Counted from the first letter of the stretch, positions 26,735 to 38,523 are shown. The stretch: DNA of 64,000 nt from Ipomoea triloba (GCF_003576645.1 NC_044920.1:20991407-21055406), one strand, 5' to 3'. Notes: generated from the sequence alone by a model not told the origin. Numbers and translations are program-made.

Positions 26735-29632
26735 ATGGCAACAACTTCATCCTACATGGCCCGACCCACCCTCTCCATGATGGGCTGGTCAAAGGGCTCT
26801 AATATGAGAAAGAGAATTGGTTTTACAGTATCAGCATCATCATCATCAGGAGTAGAAGAACAGGAAGAAGCTTCTGCAGAGGTGAAAGTTGAAGAAGATA
26901 TCAATCAACCAGAAGAGCCACAGAAGAAGCTTGAGGTAATATAAGGCTGCTTTTCTGCTTTCCGTGTTCATTATATTCATATACTAATTAATTAATTATT
27001 AGAATCAAGCCTTTACCAGTTACCACTACACATATTACAGACGTTAGATGCTAGACTTGGCCCGGCTCCCAGGTGCTAAATTGATTTTTATTGGCCTTCA
27101 TCCAACCAACTAACTCTGATATCACTTGTTAGGATAAGCACTAGCTAGTATTGAAGACACAATTTTATTTTCTTATATAGTAACACATTTTTTAAACGTT
27201 AGGTGCTGGACTTGACCCTTTAAACCTGGCCTCCACCCAACAATTCCCAGTTAACACATTTTTGAAACGTTGGGTGCTTGACTTGACCCTTTAAACCTGG
27301 TCTGCGCCGAACAATTCCCGGTTAACACATTTTTGAGACGGTTGGGTGCTGGTCTTGGCCTTTTAAACCTGGCCTCTGCCCAACAATTTTCCGTTAACAC
27401 ATTTTTGAGACGTTAGGTGCTAGACTTGGCTTTTAAACCTGGTCTCCGTCGAACAATTTCCAGTTAACACATTTTTAAGACGTTGAGTGCTGGACTTGGC
27501 CCTTTAAATTAAACCTGGTCTCTGCCCAACAATTCTTGGACTTGGCCCTTTAAATTAAACCTGGTCTCTGCCCAACAATTCTTGGACTTGGCCCTTTAAA
27601 TTAAACCTGGTCTCTGCCAAACAATTCTCAGTCAGTTAACACATTTTTGATACGTTGGGTACTGGACTTGGCCCTTTAAACCTGGTCTCCGCCCAACAAT
27701 TCTCAATCAATTAGTGCTAGACTTGGCCTTTACGGGTCTCTCGACCAACATTAATGTGAGTGCAGGAAGGAATGAAGACGACGCCGAGGCCAGTGGAGGC
27801 GCAGATAAATGTGAAGAACAAGAACATGGGGAGAGAGTACGGAGGGCAGTGGCTGAGCAGCACGACTCGGCACGTGCGGATATACGCGGCGTATATCGAT
27901 CCCGAAACGTGCGCGTTCGACCAGACGCAGATGGATAAGCTCACCCTATTACTTGACCCAACTGATGAGTTCCTTTGGACGGATGAGACTTGCAACAAAG
28001 TCTACTCTTACTTCCAAGAACTTGTTGATCATTATGAGGTATATATGCAATTCTCCTCTTACCAAATTAACATTATATTGCCACATGGAATACTCAAAAA
28101 TATCCATTTTAGTACGGAGTATATTAAAAGTTTATTTTTTATATGTTAAATGTGTATTTTTAAATTATATACTAAAACTGAACTTGAAATATATTAACAA
28201 TTACTGTAACATTTAATATATTAAAAATGAACATGGATTTTAATAGTTCATCTTGTCATGTAGAACATGGTCCATGATATAATGATTGTAATTCTTTATC
28301 TCCTTACCAAAAGTCCAAAAATATTCTTTTCCCTTAAAACATGCAAAATAATAGTAATGTCAACGGGTCGACAAGGAAACTGTCAAAGCCCAAGCCCGCC
28401 ATTTAATCAGGCAAGTTTAAGAAATACCAACTCACCCTGCCCCGCTGTGGTCCACAAGCTTTGGGGAAATTGACCGAAATGTGAAAATTTATAAGCTAAT
28501 TGACAAAAATGTGACATTTTTAAAAAGGAGACAAAAAAAAAAGAAGGAAAAAACGTGTTTGGAAAATGCATGTGGCGTTAGAAACGCATTTCCCAAACTC
28601 GTTTGACCTTTTATTTTTTCAAAATACGCAGATCAAACGCGTTTCAGAAATGCATTTGATGTATAAAATTTATGTTAAAAAAAATTTATTTATTTTTAAT
28701 CTTTTTTTAAGATCATACGCATTTCTGAAATGTGAATGACTTTGTATTTCGAAAAAAAATTAAACTCATCCGAATTTGGAAATTGCGTTTCTGATCTCAC
28801 ACATTTTCCAAACTCGTTTTTTCTCATTTTTGTCACATTTTTAAAAAATTCCTATTTTTATCAACTACTTTAAATTTTGTCACATTTCAATCAAATAACC
28901 CAAGTTTTGGTGGACTTTAAATCCCTAGCCCACCTCTCATTTTATTATGTGGCAAGGAAGGCGGCAAATTATTGAGTGGACCATGGTCCACACAGCTATG
29001 TGGACCATAATTAAATGTACTAAATGTACATTATTTTTGTACTGAATGTACATTATTTTTATATTATAAAAATAATGTACATTTAGTACACAAATAATAT
29101 ACCTCCCCTGAATATAATGTATATTATTTTTATATTGAATGTACATTATTTTTATATTGAAGGTGCATTATTTAATAGTATGGTCCACATAGCTGTGTGG
29201 ACCAATAATGATTGAAGGAAGGCTAAGTCGGCTTTGACCACTAATGCAAAACATTTATTAAATTGACTACAACATTGCATGTTTAGTGAATGGAATATGT
29301 TTAAAATAGAGTTATTTCATTTCTATTCATTAAACTAATTAAATACTATAATACAATTTATGAACTCTATTTTTATGTGAACTAAACATCATTAATTACT
29401 TCTTATACAGTTATACTTGACTTAAATTAGTTGTATACTGTACCTGCAGGGAGCGCCTTTGACAGAATACACGCTTCGACTGATTGGTTCTGATATAGAA
29501 CACTACATCAGAAGGCTTCTTTATGCTGGAGAAATCCAATATAACATGGATGCAAGAGTCCTCAACTTCAGCATGGGGAAACCAAGAATTGGTTTTAATT
29601 ACGATGGCCAGCTTCAAGACGTAAACCAATAA
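26735..29632 (+). CDS. ndhM: NAD(P)H dehydrogenase-like complex subunit M, chloroplastic (NdhM)
   Basis: Three exons, 26735-26935, 27766-28038 and 29450-29632, all GT-AG and phase 0, encode 218 aa, the usual size. Exon 1 codes for a Ser/Arg-rich chloroplast transit peptide (about 35-45 residues) and an acidic linker. Exon 2 carries the conserved block with [20 protein letters not shown] and [18 protein letters not shown]. Exon 3 carries [20 protein letters not shown] and [15 protein letters not shown]. NdhM is a nuclear-encoded member of subcomplex A of the thylakoid NDH complex, which moves electrons from ferredoxin to plastoquinone in cyclic electron flow around photosystem I. The ATG at 26735 is in a good context (GCCATGGC). 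Intron 1 is almost filled by tandem repeats, and intron 2 contains two MITE-like elements. Confidence 0.95.
27040..27725. repeat. Tandem repeat of about 71 bp in ndhM intron 1, with a nested 46-bp array
   Basis: The word gttaacacattttt recurs at about 27251, 27322, 27394 and 27464 (spacing 70-72), and again near 27636, each followed by gtgctggacttggccc and a caacaattcc word. Inside, a 46-base subunit starting tggacttggccctttaaatt appears three times (starts 27491, 27537, 27583). The array stops about 40 bases before the exon 2 acceptor. Confidence 0.8.
28459..28904. mobile_element. MITE in ndhM intron 2
   Basis: The ends are inverted: the left reads TTGGGGAAATTGACCGAAAT, and the right, complemented, reads cttgggttatttgattgaaa. 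Further in, AAAATGTGACATTTTTAAAA pairs with tttgtcacatttttaaaaaa. The middle has several aaacgcatttc words. No ORF. Confidence 0.55.
28964..29215. mobile_element. GGACCATGGTCCAC repeat family, copy 2
   Basis: It starts with caaattattgagtggacc and gtccacacagctatgtggac, and ends with cacatagctgtgtggacc. The interior alternates attaaatgtacattattttt-type words in both orientations. It lies in ndhM intron 2. Confidence 0.5.
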
Positions 29633-29956
29633 GCTTGTTTAAGCAGTCTTAATCTATTGTGACAATGCAAAAAGAAATCAAAACAATACAAAAAACAAAT
29701 TAATGAATTTCTCTCTTTGGTGTATGATACAACCATTTACTTGGTCAATCTTTTCAACTCCAATGTCATTGATCTGATACATTTTTTAAAAAAAGTGGTA
29801 AGATTGAATCGATTAAAATGGTGACAGATGAGATTGAAATGATATAATAACGAACTAACAACTTTAATTTCCTATTGAAACCTCTTCAATTTCCAACCTT
29901 ACATCCAATGCAGACAACATTTAAGATAGCAATGGATTTCCCAACTATATTATGTA

Positions 29957-30323
29957 GGAAAAAGTGTCAAATAGGCCACTGAACTTATTGCTTTTGTGCA
30001 ATTGGGCCATTGAACTTAAAAAGTGTGCAATTCAACCATCAAACCAACAAAATTTGTGCAATTGGACCATTTTTACAAAAATTTTCTGGTAAAATCCAAT
30101 TATATTACTAACATATATGTATTGAGAGTGGCATTTTCTTCTACCATACTACTTGGGAGTCAATATTGAAATGTTTTTAACTCAAATTGAATTAAAAAAT
30201 TTTGTAAAAATGGTCCAATTGCACAAATTTTGCTTGTTTGATGGTTGAATTGCACACTTTTTAAGTTCAATGGCCCAATTGCACAAAAGTGATAAGTTCA
30301 GTGGCTTATTTGACACTTTTTCC
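29957..30323. mobile_element. Mutator-like MITE with long terminal inverted repeats and 9-bp target duplication
   Basis: The termini GGAAAAAGTGTCAAATA and its imperfect complement extend inward about 120 bases, sharing aattgggccattgaac and gtgcaattcaaccatc words. The element is 367 bases long. It is flanked by the perfect 9-bp duplication tattatgta (29948-29956 and 30324-30332), the length typical of Mutator-like elements. No coding capacity. It lies just downstream of ndhM. Confidence 0.85.
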
Positions 30324-30487
30324 TATTATGTATTTAGACATATTTCTAAATATTTTTGAATTTTTAATTAAGAGTATGAGTTTAGACAATTTTTAAAATA
30401 AATTTTGTTAATGGGTAGCTAGCCACGGTAGGAATTAACGTATTTTAACCGTCCCTTTTTTTGGAAATCACGTTTCCCGTTCCGGCC

Positions 30488-30850
30488 AGTCTGTGTATTT
30501 ATGTTAATATTCTGTGTATTCTAGGTAATCGTTCTGTGTATTCCAGGCAATAATTCTGTGTATTCTAGGCAACCGTTCTGTGTATTCATGTTAGTAACAC
30601 ATGTTGTGATGTGTTTGTACATTCGAATATTTAGGAGGATGAGTTTTGTGTATTTTGTGTCAATATTCTGTGTATTCATGTTATTAACACATGTTGTGAT
30701 GTGTTTGTGCATTCGAATGTTAGGAGGATGAGTTCTGTGTATTTTGTGTCAATATTCTATGTATTCTGGGCAAACATTCTGTGTATTCTAGGCAAACGTT
30801 CTGTGTATTATAGATAATGATTATGTGTATTATAGATAATGAATTCTCTG
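30488..30850. repeat. Tandem array of about 22-bp units
   Basis: Many repeats of ttctgtgtattctaggcaa-type words, mixed with a longer phrase containing acacatgttgtgatgtgttt that itself occurs twice (near 30597 and 30687). Diverged and non-coding. Confidence 0.7.
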
Positions 30851-30986
30851 GAGTCATTCGCGTCCGCGTCCACTAACATCGAAACGACGTCGTTTTGGAC
30901 CAGGGTGCACATTGCTATGTGCACCGTTGTCCACGATATGACGATTGGTACATGGATTGAGGAAGTCCGAGAAAGATAGGCAAATT

Positions 30987-31263
30987 TTGGCAAATTATTG
31001 CGTGGACCATGGTTCACATAGCATTGTGTGGACCATAACAGAAAGTACAATTTTAATATACTAAATATACATTATTTGTGTAATGAATGTACATTATACA
31101 ATATAATGTACATTCAGTACACAAATAATGTACATCCCCTGAATACAATATACATTTTTAATATAATAAAAGTACATTATTTTTATACTGAATGTACATT
31201 ATTTGATAGTATGGTCCACACAATAATAATTGGCAAATTTTACTGTGGACCATGGTCCATGAA
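30987..31263. mobile_element. GGACCATGGTCCAC repeat family, copy 3
   Basis: It starts caaattattgcgtggaccat, has an internal inverted pair around gaatgtacattat, and ends actgtggaccatggtcca. It abuts the 3' end of the LINE copy at about 31271. Confidence 0.5.
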
Positions 31264-31270
31264 ATAAGTA

Positions 31271-33895
31271 TCATTTGTTTTTTGAGAATAAAAACTTAAT
31301 TCATTAAATCATCAGCAATACAATCTCTGAGAAAAAGAGGAGGGGTATCCAACCACTCCTCGCAACCTGACATAGAAACGGCCTCTCTAGCAACAATGTG
31401 AGTGGCACGGTTCGCAGATCGCTTAACAAAACGAAATTCAACATCAGTAATGGATGATGCTAATTCTTTAATATCACTAATAATTAAACCAAAAGCAGAA
31501 TCAAATTCAGAACTATAAATTGCGTTAAAAACCAACTGAGAATCTGTTTCCACATCAATATCTCCCATCCCGGTGTCATGCAACCAGCTTAGAGCTTCTC
31601 GAATACTTAATGCCTCAGCTTCCTTTGGCCCATAATAACCCTGCAAGGACATACATTTAGCAGCTAGAAACATACCATTATGATCTCTCAACACCCAACC
31701 AAGTCCAACCATACCCTTGCTTTGATCAATTGCAGCATCTGTATTTACCTTCAACCTCCCAACTTGAGGTTTTCTCCACCTCACAACATGACACGTGGAT
31801 GAAGCATTGTAATGTGTATCAACTACTGCTTGTCAATTCTCCAGAAAGAGCAAGGTTTGTCTTAACATCACATGCAAATCAAAGGATGTAGTGTTCCAAA
31901 CACATGCATTTCGACTACACCAAAAGCCCCAACAAATCATAATGAATTTAGGAATCAAATCATCATTAAGCACATCAAGGCAATTAAAAAACCAATCTGT
32001 CACCCCAATATTACCAGTAGCAAACGGAATTGATATCCCAGCCACAGCGTATGCACGTCTAGCTTCTAGACATTGAGCAAACAGATGCAAGGCACTCTCG
32101 TCTTCCATCCTGCACATATGGCAATTCAAAGAGCAATTAACATGCTTCCTCAATAGCGCATCTCGAGTAGGCAAAAAAGATGATGCCAGCTGCCAACAAA
32201 ATGATTTGACCTTAGGTGGAACATTAATATTCCAAAATTTACGCCAAGGGCGGTCATCATGGAACAACCCCATTTGGCGCTTATAGCACGATTTAACAGT
32301 GTAATTGCCCTTTAAATCCCAATGCCATACCCACGAATTAGGTGGCTTACGAATGCTAATTGGGATTTGCAGGATTAGGTTCGCATCACGCTCATCAAAA
32401 ATATCCTTTACGCATGAAATATCCCACCACGTACCTTGTTCATTTAACAAAGTGGCCACGGGAGCATTAAAAATGGTTTCATGCAGCTCAGTCTGTACGT
32501 AAGGATTCTCATCGGTAGGCAGCCATGCATCCCTACCAATATTAGTATCCGCCCCGTTACCAATACCACGTCTGCAGCCATCCCTCATAATATTCTAAAC
32601 AGCTAGCAACCCATGCCATATGAAAGATGGATTACTACCTGCTTTAGCATCAAAATAGCTGCAATTAGGAAAGTACCGAGATTTATACACACGAGCAACT
32701 AAAGAGTCTGGGTTTGTAATCAACCGCCAGGCTTGTTTACCCAACAGAGCCAGGTTCATTTCCCGTAATTTCCTAAAACCTAGTCCACCTTTCATTTTAG
32801 GATCACACAAACCATTCCACACTCTCCATCGGATCCCTTTCCCACTACCAATGGACCCCGTCCACCAATATTCATTCATAATATTTTCGATCTCTGAATA
32901 GAGCGTAACCGGTAGTAGGAAAACCATCATTGCATAGGACGACATAGCTTGAATAACATTTTTTAATAGGACCTCCCTGCCAGCACGAGATAGAAAGCGT
33001 GCGTTCCAACCCCGAATTTTTTATAGAATGTGTTCCTTAAGAAAACCAAGAATTTCCTTTTTTCTCCGGCCAATCAATGATGGGAGGCCTAAATAACGAC
33101 CAGCAGTGTTCCCTTCTGTCACTCCCAAAGTTTGAACCACCACCTCCCGAATCTGCAGTTCAACGTTTGTGCTAAAACAGATGGCAAATTTATCATAGTT
33201 TATTTTTTGACCCGATGGCACAGAATACAAGTCAAGAACAGCCTTCATATTCATACTCTCCTGTAAGTTTGCTTTGAAGAATAAAAAGCAGTCGTCGGCG
33301 AATAATAAGTGTGATAAGGATGGTGCTCCTCTACAAACCCGTACTCCATGCAGATTCCCCGAAATTATATGCCTATCAATCAGCGCACTTAGACCCTCCA
33401 CCACAAATAAGAATAAGTAAGGCGATAATGGGTCACCTTGACGAAACCCACGCTGTGGAATTACCAGACCTAACTGGCGTTGTTCATACAAAATATGGTA
33501 CTTCACATATGTTACGGTCTCAAGTAGAATATCCACCCATTTGCGATCAAAGCCCATTCTCAACATGTTTGCCTCTAAGAATCTCCATTCAACTCAGTCA
33601 TATGCCTTGCTCATATCAACCTTCAAGGCTGCCATTCCCTCCCGTCCTTGTGTCTTACGCTTCAAATAGTGGTGAACTTCGTATGCCAGCATAATATTGT
33701 CACTAATGAGGCGTCCTGGAATAAAGGCGCTCTGCGCTCCCGAAATAAGCCCATCAAGAAGGACTTTCAGGCGGTTGGCACAGACCTTGGCATCAATCTT
33801 GTACAGCACATTGCACAAAGCTATCGGACGCAAGTCCATCATCGTTTCTGGACTAGCCTTCTTAGGGATCAATATGGCTCTATTTTTTCACAATT
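31271..33895 (-). pseudogene. 5'-truncated L1-type LINE: reverse transcriptase, zinc-binding region and RNase H
   Basis: One minus-strand frame runs from about 33895 to the natural stop at 31296. It starts in the reverse transcriptase at the MIPKKASPETMMDLRPIALC block, has the catalytic FADD at about 33291-33302, then the thumb, a cysteine-rich plant zf-RVT region (about 32080-32300), and a C-terminal plant-type RNase H domain with NTDAAIDQSKG. Four stops interrupt it at 33594-33596 (TGA), 33021-33023 (TAA), 32595-32597 (TAG) and 31833-31835 (TGA), all in the same frame, with no frameshift seen. The endonuclease and ORF1 are missing, as is common in aborted reverse transcription. The 3' end has a short tail, ttctcaaaaaa, on the minus strand. 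It cannot make the full protein. Confidence 0.9.
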
Positions 33896-33899
33896 GAAA

Positions 33900-34600
33900 T
33901 GTACATTTTATACAATCATATTTAGCATGTATCTGCTAAAAAAATTTCACACTATAAATAAATGAACCCACTGACAAACATATGTACTATATATAGTGCA
34001 CACACGTCATACTTATACATCGCGCTATGCAAACGTTCACGTTGAAGTGTACACATTCACATCATGCACCACTCCCACCAATAACAAGGAAAACAAGGTT
34101 AAAAACCTAACTGATTTACATAACTGACCAGTGCAAAAATACATCATCAAATACTATGCACACATCATTTTTACCACAGTAAGATGTAGATAGATTTTAA
34201 TTATTAATTACGATAGAAATTGAAAGAAATATATCTTTATTTAGATCCCATATTCCAACCAAATCACACAAAATGGAGTAATTAATTTATCAGAATTTAA
34301 GTGTCCATCTAAATATTATTTTTTGAGTACTACTAACTCTGTTACATTATAGTATTTGTTCATAACTACTTTCTCAACCTAACGAAGCACAAAGTGTGCA
34401 TCTAAACAGTTAACAATTGAGATAATTAATTTATGTCCAAGACGATGAATTAACAAGTCATAACTGAATAGTAATAGAATGAATAGTGATAAATAATTAA
34501 TCTATCGCCAATTATAGAAATAGTTGGAAAGGTTTTCAAAATAAAACTCTTATTAAAGTTCTTAGGAATATATTTATAGCATGATGTAAATTTTTATTAA
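33900..34600. other. AT-rich intergenic, no gene seen
   Basis: No coding sequence or clear repeat is recognised between the LINE 5' truncation point and the tRNA gene. Confidence 0.5.
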
Positions 34601-34604
34601 CAGA

Positions 34605-34685
34605 GTCAAGGTGGTCGAGTTGGTCTAAGGCACCAGTTTCAGGTACTGGTCTGAAAGGGCATGGGTTCAAATCCCATTCTTGACA
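34605..34685 (+). tRNA. tRNA-Leu (anticodon CAG)
   Basis: The 81 bases fold as a class II tRNA: a 7-bp acceptor stem (GTCAAGG with TCTTGAC, the last pair G-T), a D arm, an anticodon stem CCAGT/ACTGG with loop TTCAGGT giving CAG, an 11-base variable arm, and a T arm ATGGG/CCCAT with loop TTCAAAT. The discriminator is A, and seven T follow at once (34686-34692), a Pol III terminator. It decodes CUG codons. A few positions look like C-to-T or G-to-A changes from the usual plant sequence, but pairing survives. Confidence 0.88.
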
Positions 34686-34724
34686 TTTTTTTCATTATTT
34701 TGCAGAACCAAAATAGAGAGATGC

Positions 34725-34899
34725 TTCTGTTCCTGTTGGTAGTTTTTAAAATTTGCCTTTCTGTGGTAGAATGAACACACCCATGACATGAATGCATTCA
34801 TAAGTTTAAATGTTTGTTCCTGTTGGTTGTTTTTTAAATCTGCCTTTCTGTGGTAGAATGAACACACCCATGACATGAATGCATTCATAAGTTTAAATG
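34725..34899. repeat. 87-bp tandem duplication
   Basis: Two adjacent copies start with gttcctgttggt and share tgtggtagaatgaacacacc and catgacatgaatgcattcat. Slight divergence in the first third shows this is not an exact assembly duplicate. Confidence 0.8.
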
Positions 34900-35199
34900 T
34901 TATCTGGCATTCATAGCATCTTCTTCATCATGAAAACTTACTTAATTGCTAAACTATTAAGCTTGAATTAGGATGAATGATTTGAAGAATGTTTGTAGAA
35001 GTGCACTACTTCAGAGTTCAGTCATGTTTTGTTAACATTTGTTAAATATCTCATATCTGTTTTTTATTCTGTGTATTGGCATAGCAAAAGCATACAGATT
35101 TAAAGTTGGTTTATTAACTAATACATGTTTTTATTTTTCTAGAAATTAAAAAACAAAATATTTTTTTTCAAAATTTTAATTTGTTGCTACAATTTTCTA

Positions 35200-35235
<36 letters not shown>

Positions 35236-35237
<2 letters not shown>

Positions 35238-35554
35238 ACAGAGTAATTGAATAAGCACCCGACCCGAACCACAGGCAGACAAGCGGATGCAGAGAAGCCA
35301 AACGGTCACCTGTTACACAAGCGCGGCATATTGAAGAGAAATTACTCCCACGACGCCTTGTTGTTATTACCCGCACTTAATTAGTACAGGCATTAAGTGT
35401 CCGTTACACTCACATAAGGGTCGTTGCACTCATAGGTATAAATAGTGAACCCTGTTGTAGGGGAGGGGGGCTCTGTTTCTGACACACGCAAACTATTGTA
35501 CTGAAACTGATATACTCGCTTATCAAATATACTCCAGTAACTTTCTTACCGTCA
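35236..35554 (+). repeat. Left LTR
   Basis: 319 bases, TGACA to CCGTCA. It differs from the right LTR at roughly two dozen sites by eye and by one short insertion near 39250, so the insertion is not very recent. Confidence 0.85.
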
Positions 35555-36280
35555 TTGGTAGCTCATTGAGAGCCGAGATTAAATATCATGCAAAATTTCA
35601 CAAACTAGCTTGTCCCAAGAAATGACACGATCAGATCTAGCAGCTACCATGGTTCTCGTTACTTGAACGACAACTGCAATCACGGCCGTGAAAGGGATCT
35701 TTGTAGCTAGCTCAACAACAATCGTGGATGGAGGTCGCGTTATCGTCCAGGTCGTGGACTTCCAAGAGAACTGCCCATGTCATTTTACATGCGACGACGC
35801 TGGCTTAGCTAGTGGCAAGGATGCAAGGCTAGCTCCCCCATTGCCTCCTCAAGAAGTAGAGGTGGACTCCACGCGGAGAGAGAAAACACAAGGTCGAGGC
35901 CGCCTTGGCAACGCAAGGCCACCTCGGCCGCAATTCAAGGCCTCGGACGCGCCTCGGACACTTGTGTGTCTGCCTCCTCCATGAGTCCGCCTCCTTAAGT
36001 GCGTCCGCCTCCTCCATGCTTCCGTCTCCATAAGTGCATCCGCCTCCATGCGTCCGCCTCCTCAAGTGTGTCCACCTCTATGCGTCCACCTGCTCAAGTA
36101 CGTCCACCTCCTCAAGTGTGTCCACCTCATCCATGCGACCGCCTCCTCAAGTGCGTCCGCCTCTTCCATGCGTCCACCTCCTCAAGTGCGTCTGCCTCCT
36201 CAAGTGTGTCCGCCTCCTCCATTTGTCCACCTCCTTAAGTGCGTCCGCCTCCTCAAGTGCGTCCGCCTCTTCCATGCGTC

Positions 36281-38100
36281 CGCCTCCTCAAGTGTGTCCA
36301 CCTCATCCATGCGACGGCCTCCTCAAGTGCGGCCGCCTCTTCCATGCGTCCGCCTCCTCAAGTGTGTCCACCTCATCCATGCGACGGCCTCCTCAAGTGC
36401 GGCCGCCTCTTCCATGCGTCCGCCTCCTCAAGTGTGTCCACCTCATCCATGCGACGGCCTCCTCAAGTGCGGCCGCCTCTTCCATGCGTCCGCCTCCTCA
36501 AGTGTGTCCACCTCATCCATGCGACGGCCTCCTCAAGTGCGGCCGCCTCTTCCATGCGTCCGCCTCCTCAAGTGTGTCCACCTCATCCATGCGACGGCCT
36601 CCTCAAGTGCGGCCGCCTCTTCCATGCGTCCGCCTCCTCAAGTGTGTCCACCTCATCCATGCGACGGCCTCCTCAAGTGCGGCCGCCTCTTCCATGCGTC
36701 CGCCTCCTCAAGTGTGTCCACCTCATCCATGCGACGGCCTCCTCAAGTGCGGCCGCCTCTTCCATGCGTCCGCCTCCTCAAGTGTGTCCACCTCATCCAT
36801 GCGACGGCCTCCTCAAGTGCGGCCGCCTCTTCCATGCGTCCGCCTCCTCAAGTGTGTCCACCTCATCCATGCGACGGCCTCCTCAAGTGCGGCCGCCTCT
36901 TCCATGCGTCCGCCTCCTCAAGTGTGTCCACCTCATCCATGCGACGGCCTCCTCAAGTGCGGCCGCCTCTTCCATGCGTCCGCCTCCTCAAGTGTGTCCA
37001 CCTCATCCATGCGACGGCCTCCTCAAGTGCGGCCGCCTCTTCCATGCGTCCGCCTCCTCAAGTGTGTCCACCTCATCCATGCGACGGCCTCCTCAAGTGC
37101 GGCCGCCTCTTCCATGCGTCCGCCTCCTCAAGTGTGTCCACCTCATCCATGCGACGGCCTCCTCAAGTGCGGCCGCCTCTTCCATGCGTCCGCCTCCTCA
37201 AGTGTGTCCACCTCATCCATGCGACGGCCTCCTCAAGTGCGGCCGCCTCTTCCATGCGTCCGCCTCCTCAAGTGTGTCCACCTCATCCATGCGACGGCCT
37301 CCTCAAGTGCGGCCGCCTCTTCCATGCGTCCGCCTCCTCAAGTGTGTCCACCTCATCCATGCGACGGCCTCCTCAAGTGCGGCCGCCTCTTCCATGCGTC
37401 CGCCTCCTCAAGTGTGTCCACCTCATCCATGCGACGGCCTCCTCAAGTGCGGCCGCCTCTTCCATGCGTCCGCCTCCTCAAGTGTGTCCACCTCATCCAT
37501 GCGACGGCCTCCTCAAGTGCGGCCGCCTCTTCCATGCGTCCGCCTCCTCAAGTGTGTCCACCTCATCCATGCGACGGCCTCCTCAAGTGCGGCCGCCTCT
37601 TCCATGCGTCCGCCTCCTCAAGTGTGTCCACCTCATCCATGCGACGGCCTCCTCAAGTGCGGCCGCCTCTTCCATGCGTCCGCCTCCTCAAGTGTGTCCA
37701 CCTCATCCATGCGACGGCCTCCTCAAGTGCGGCCGCCTCTTCCATGCGTCCGCCTCCTCAAGTGTGTCCACCTCATCCATGCGACGGCCTCCTCAAGTGC
37801 GGCCGCCTCTTCCATGCGTCCGCCTCCTCAAGTGTGTCCACCTCATCCATGCGACGGCCTCCTCAAGTGCGGCCGCCTCTTCCATGCGTCCGCCTCCTCA
37901 AGTGTGTCCACCTCATCCATGCGACGGCCTCCTCAAGTGCGGCCGCCTCTTCCATGCGTCCGCCTCCTCAAGTGTGTCCACCTCATCCATGCGACGGCCT
38001 CCTCAAGTGCGGCCGCCTCTTCCATGCGTCCGCCTCCTCAAGTGTGTCCACCTCATCCATGCGACGGCCTCCTCAAGTGCGGCCGCCTCTTCCATGCGTC
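36281..38100 (+). repeat. Perfect tandem array: 26 identical copies of a 70-bp unit
   Basis: Unit start words cgcctcctcaagtgtgtcca recur exactly every 70 bases from 36281, and no mismatch was seen across 26 units. Each unit is two related 35-base halves, themselves built from about 17-base words (cctcctcaagtgcg and cctcttccatgcgt). Flanks on both sides (about 35985-36280 and 38101-38460) are diverged versions of the same words, the older edges of the array. Each unit contains one GCGGCCGC site. Because 70 is not a multiple of three and the unit lacks stops in the forward sense, all three forward frames stay open. Confidence 0.95.
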
Positions 38101-38523
38101 CGCCTCCTCAAGTGTGTCCACCTCATCCATGCGACCGCCTCCTCAAGTGCGTCCGCCTCTTCCATGCGTCCACCTCCTCAAGTGCGTCTGCCTCCTCAAG
38201 TGTGTCCGCCTCCTCCATTTGTCCACCTCCTTAAGTGCGTCCACCTCCATGCGTCCGGCCCCTCAAGTGCGTTCTTCTCCTCAAGTGCGTCTACCTCCTC
38301 AAGTGCGTCCACCTCCTCAAGTGCGTTTGCCTCCATGCGTCCGCATGCTTAAGTGCTTCCGCATCATCAATGCGTCCACCTCCTCCATGTGTCCGCCTCC
38401 TCAAGTGCGTCCGCCTCTTCCATGCGTCCGCCCTCTCAAGTGCGTCCGCCTTCGATGTAACTATTGGTCATGGTCAGCCCTGTTCAATTTTGCTAAAAAA
38501 AATAAATTATTTCTATTCTTGTT

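Noticed and set aside
36281..38100. CRISPR-like array
   Set aside because: The units are contiguous with no unique spacers, and the genome is a plant's.
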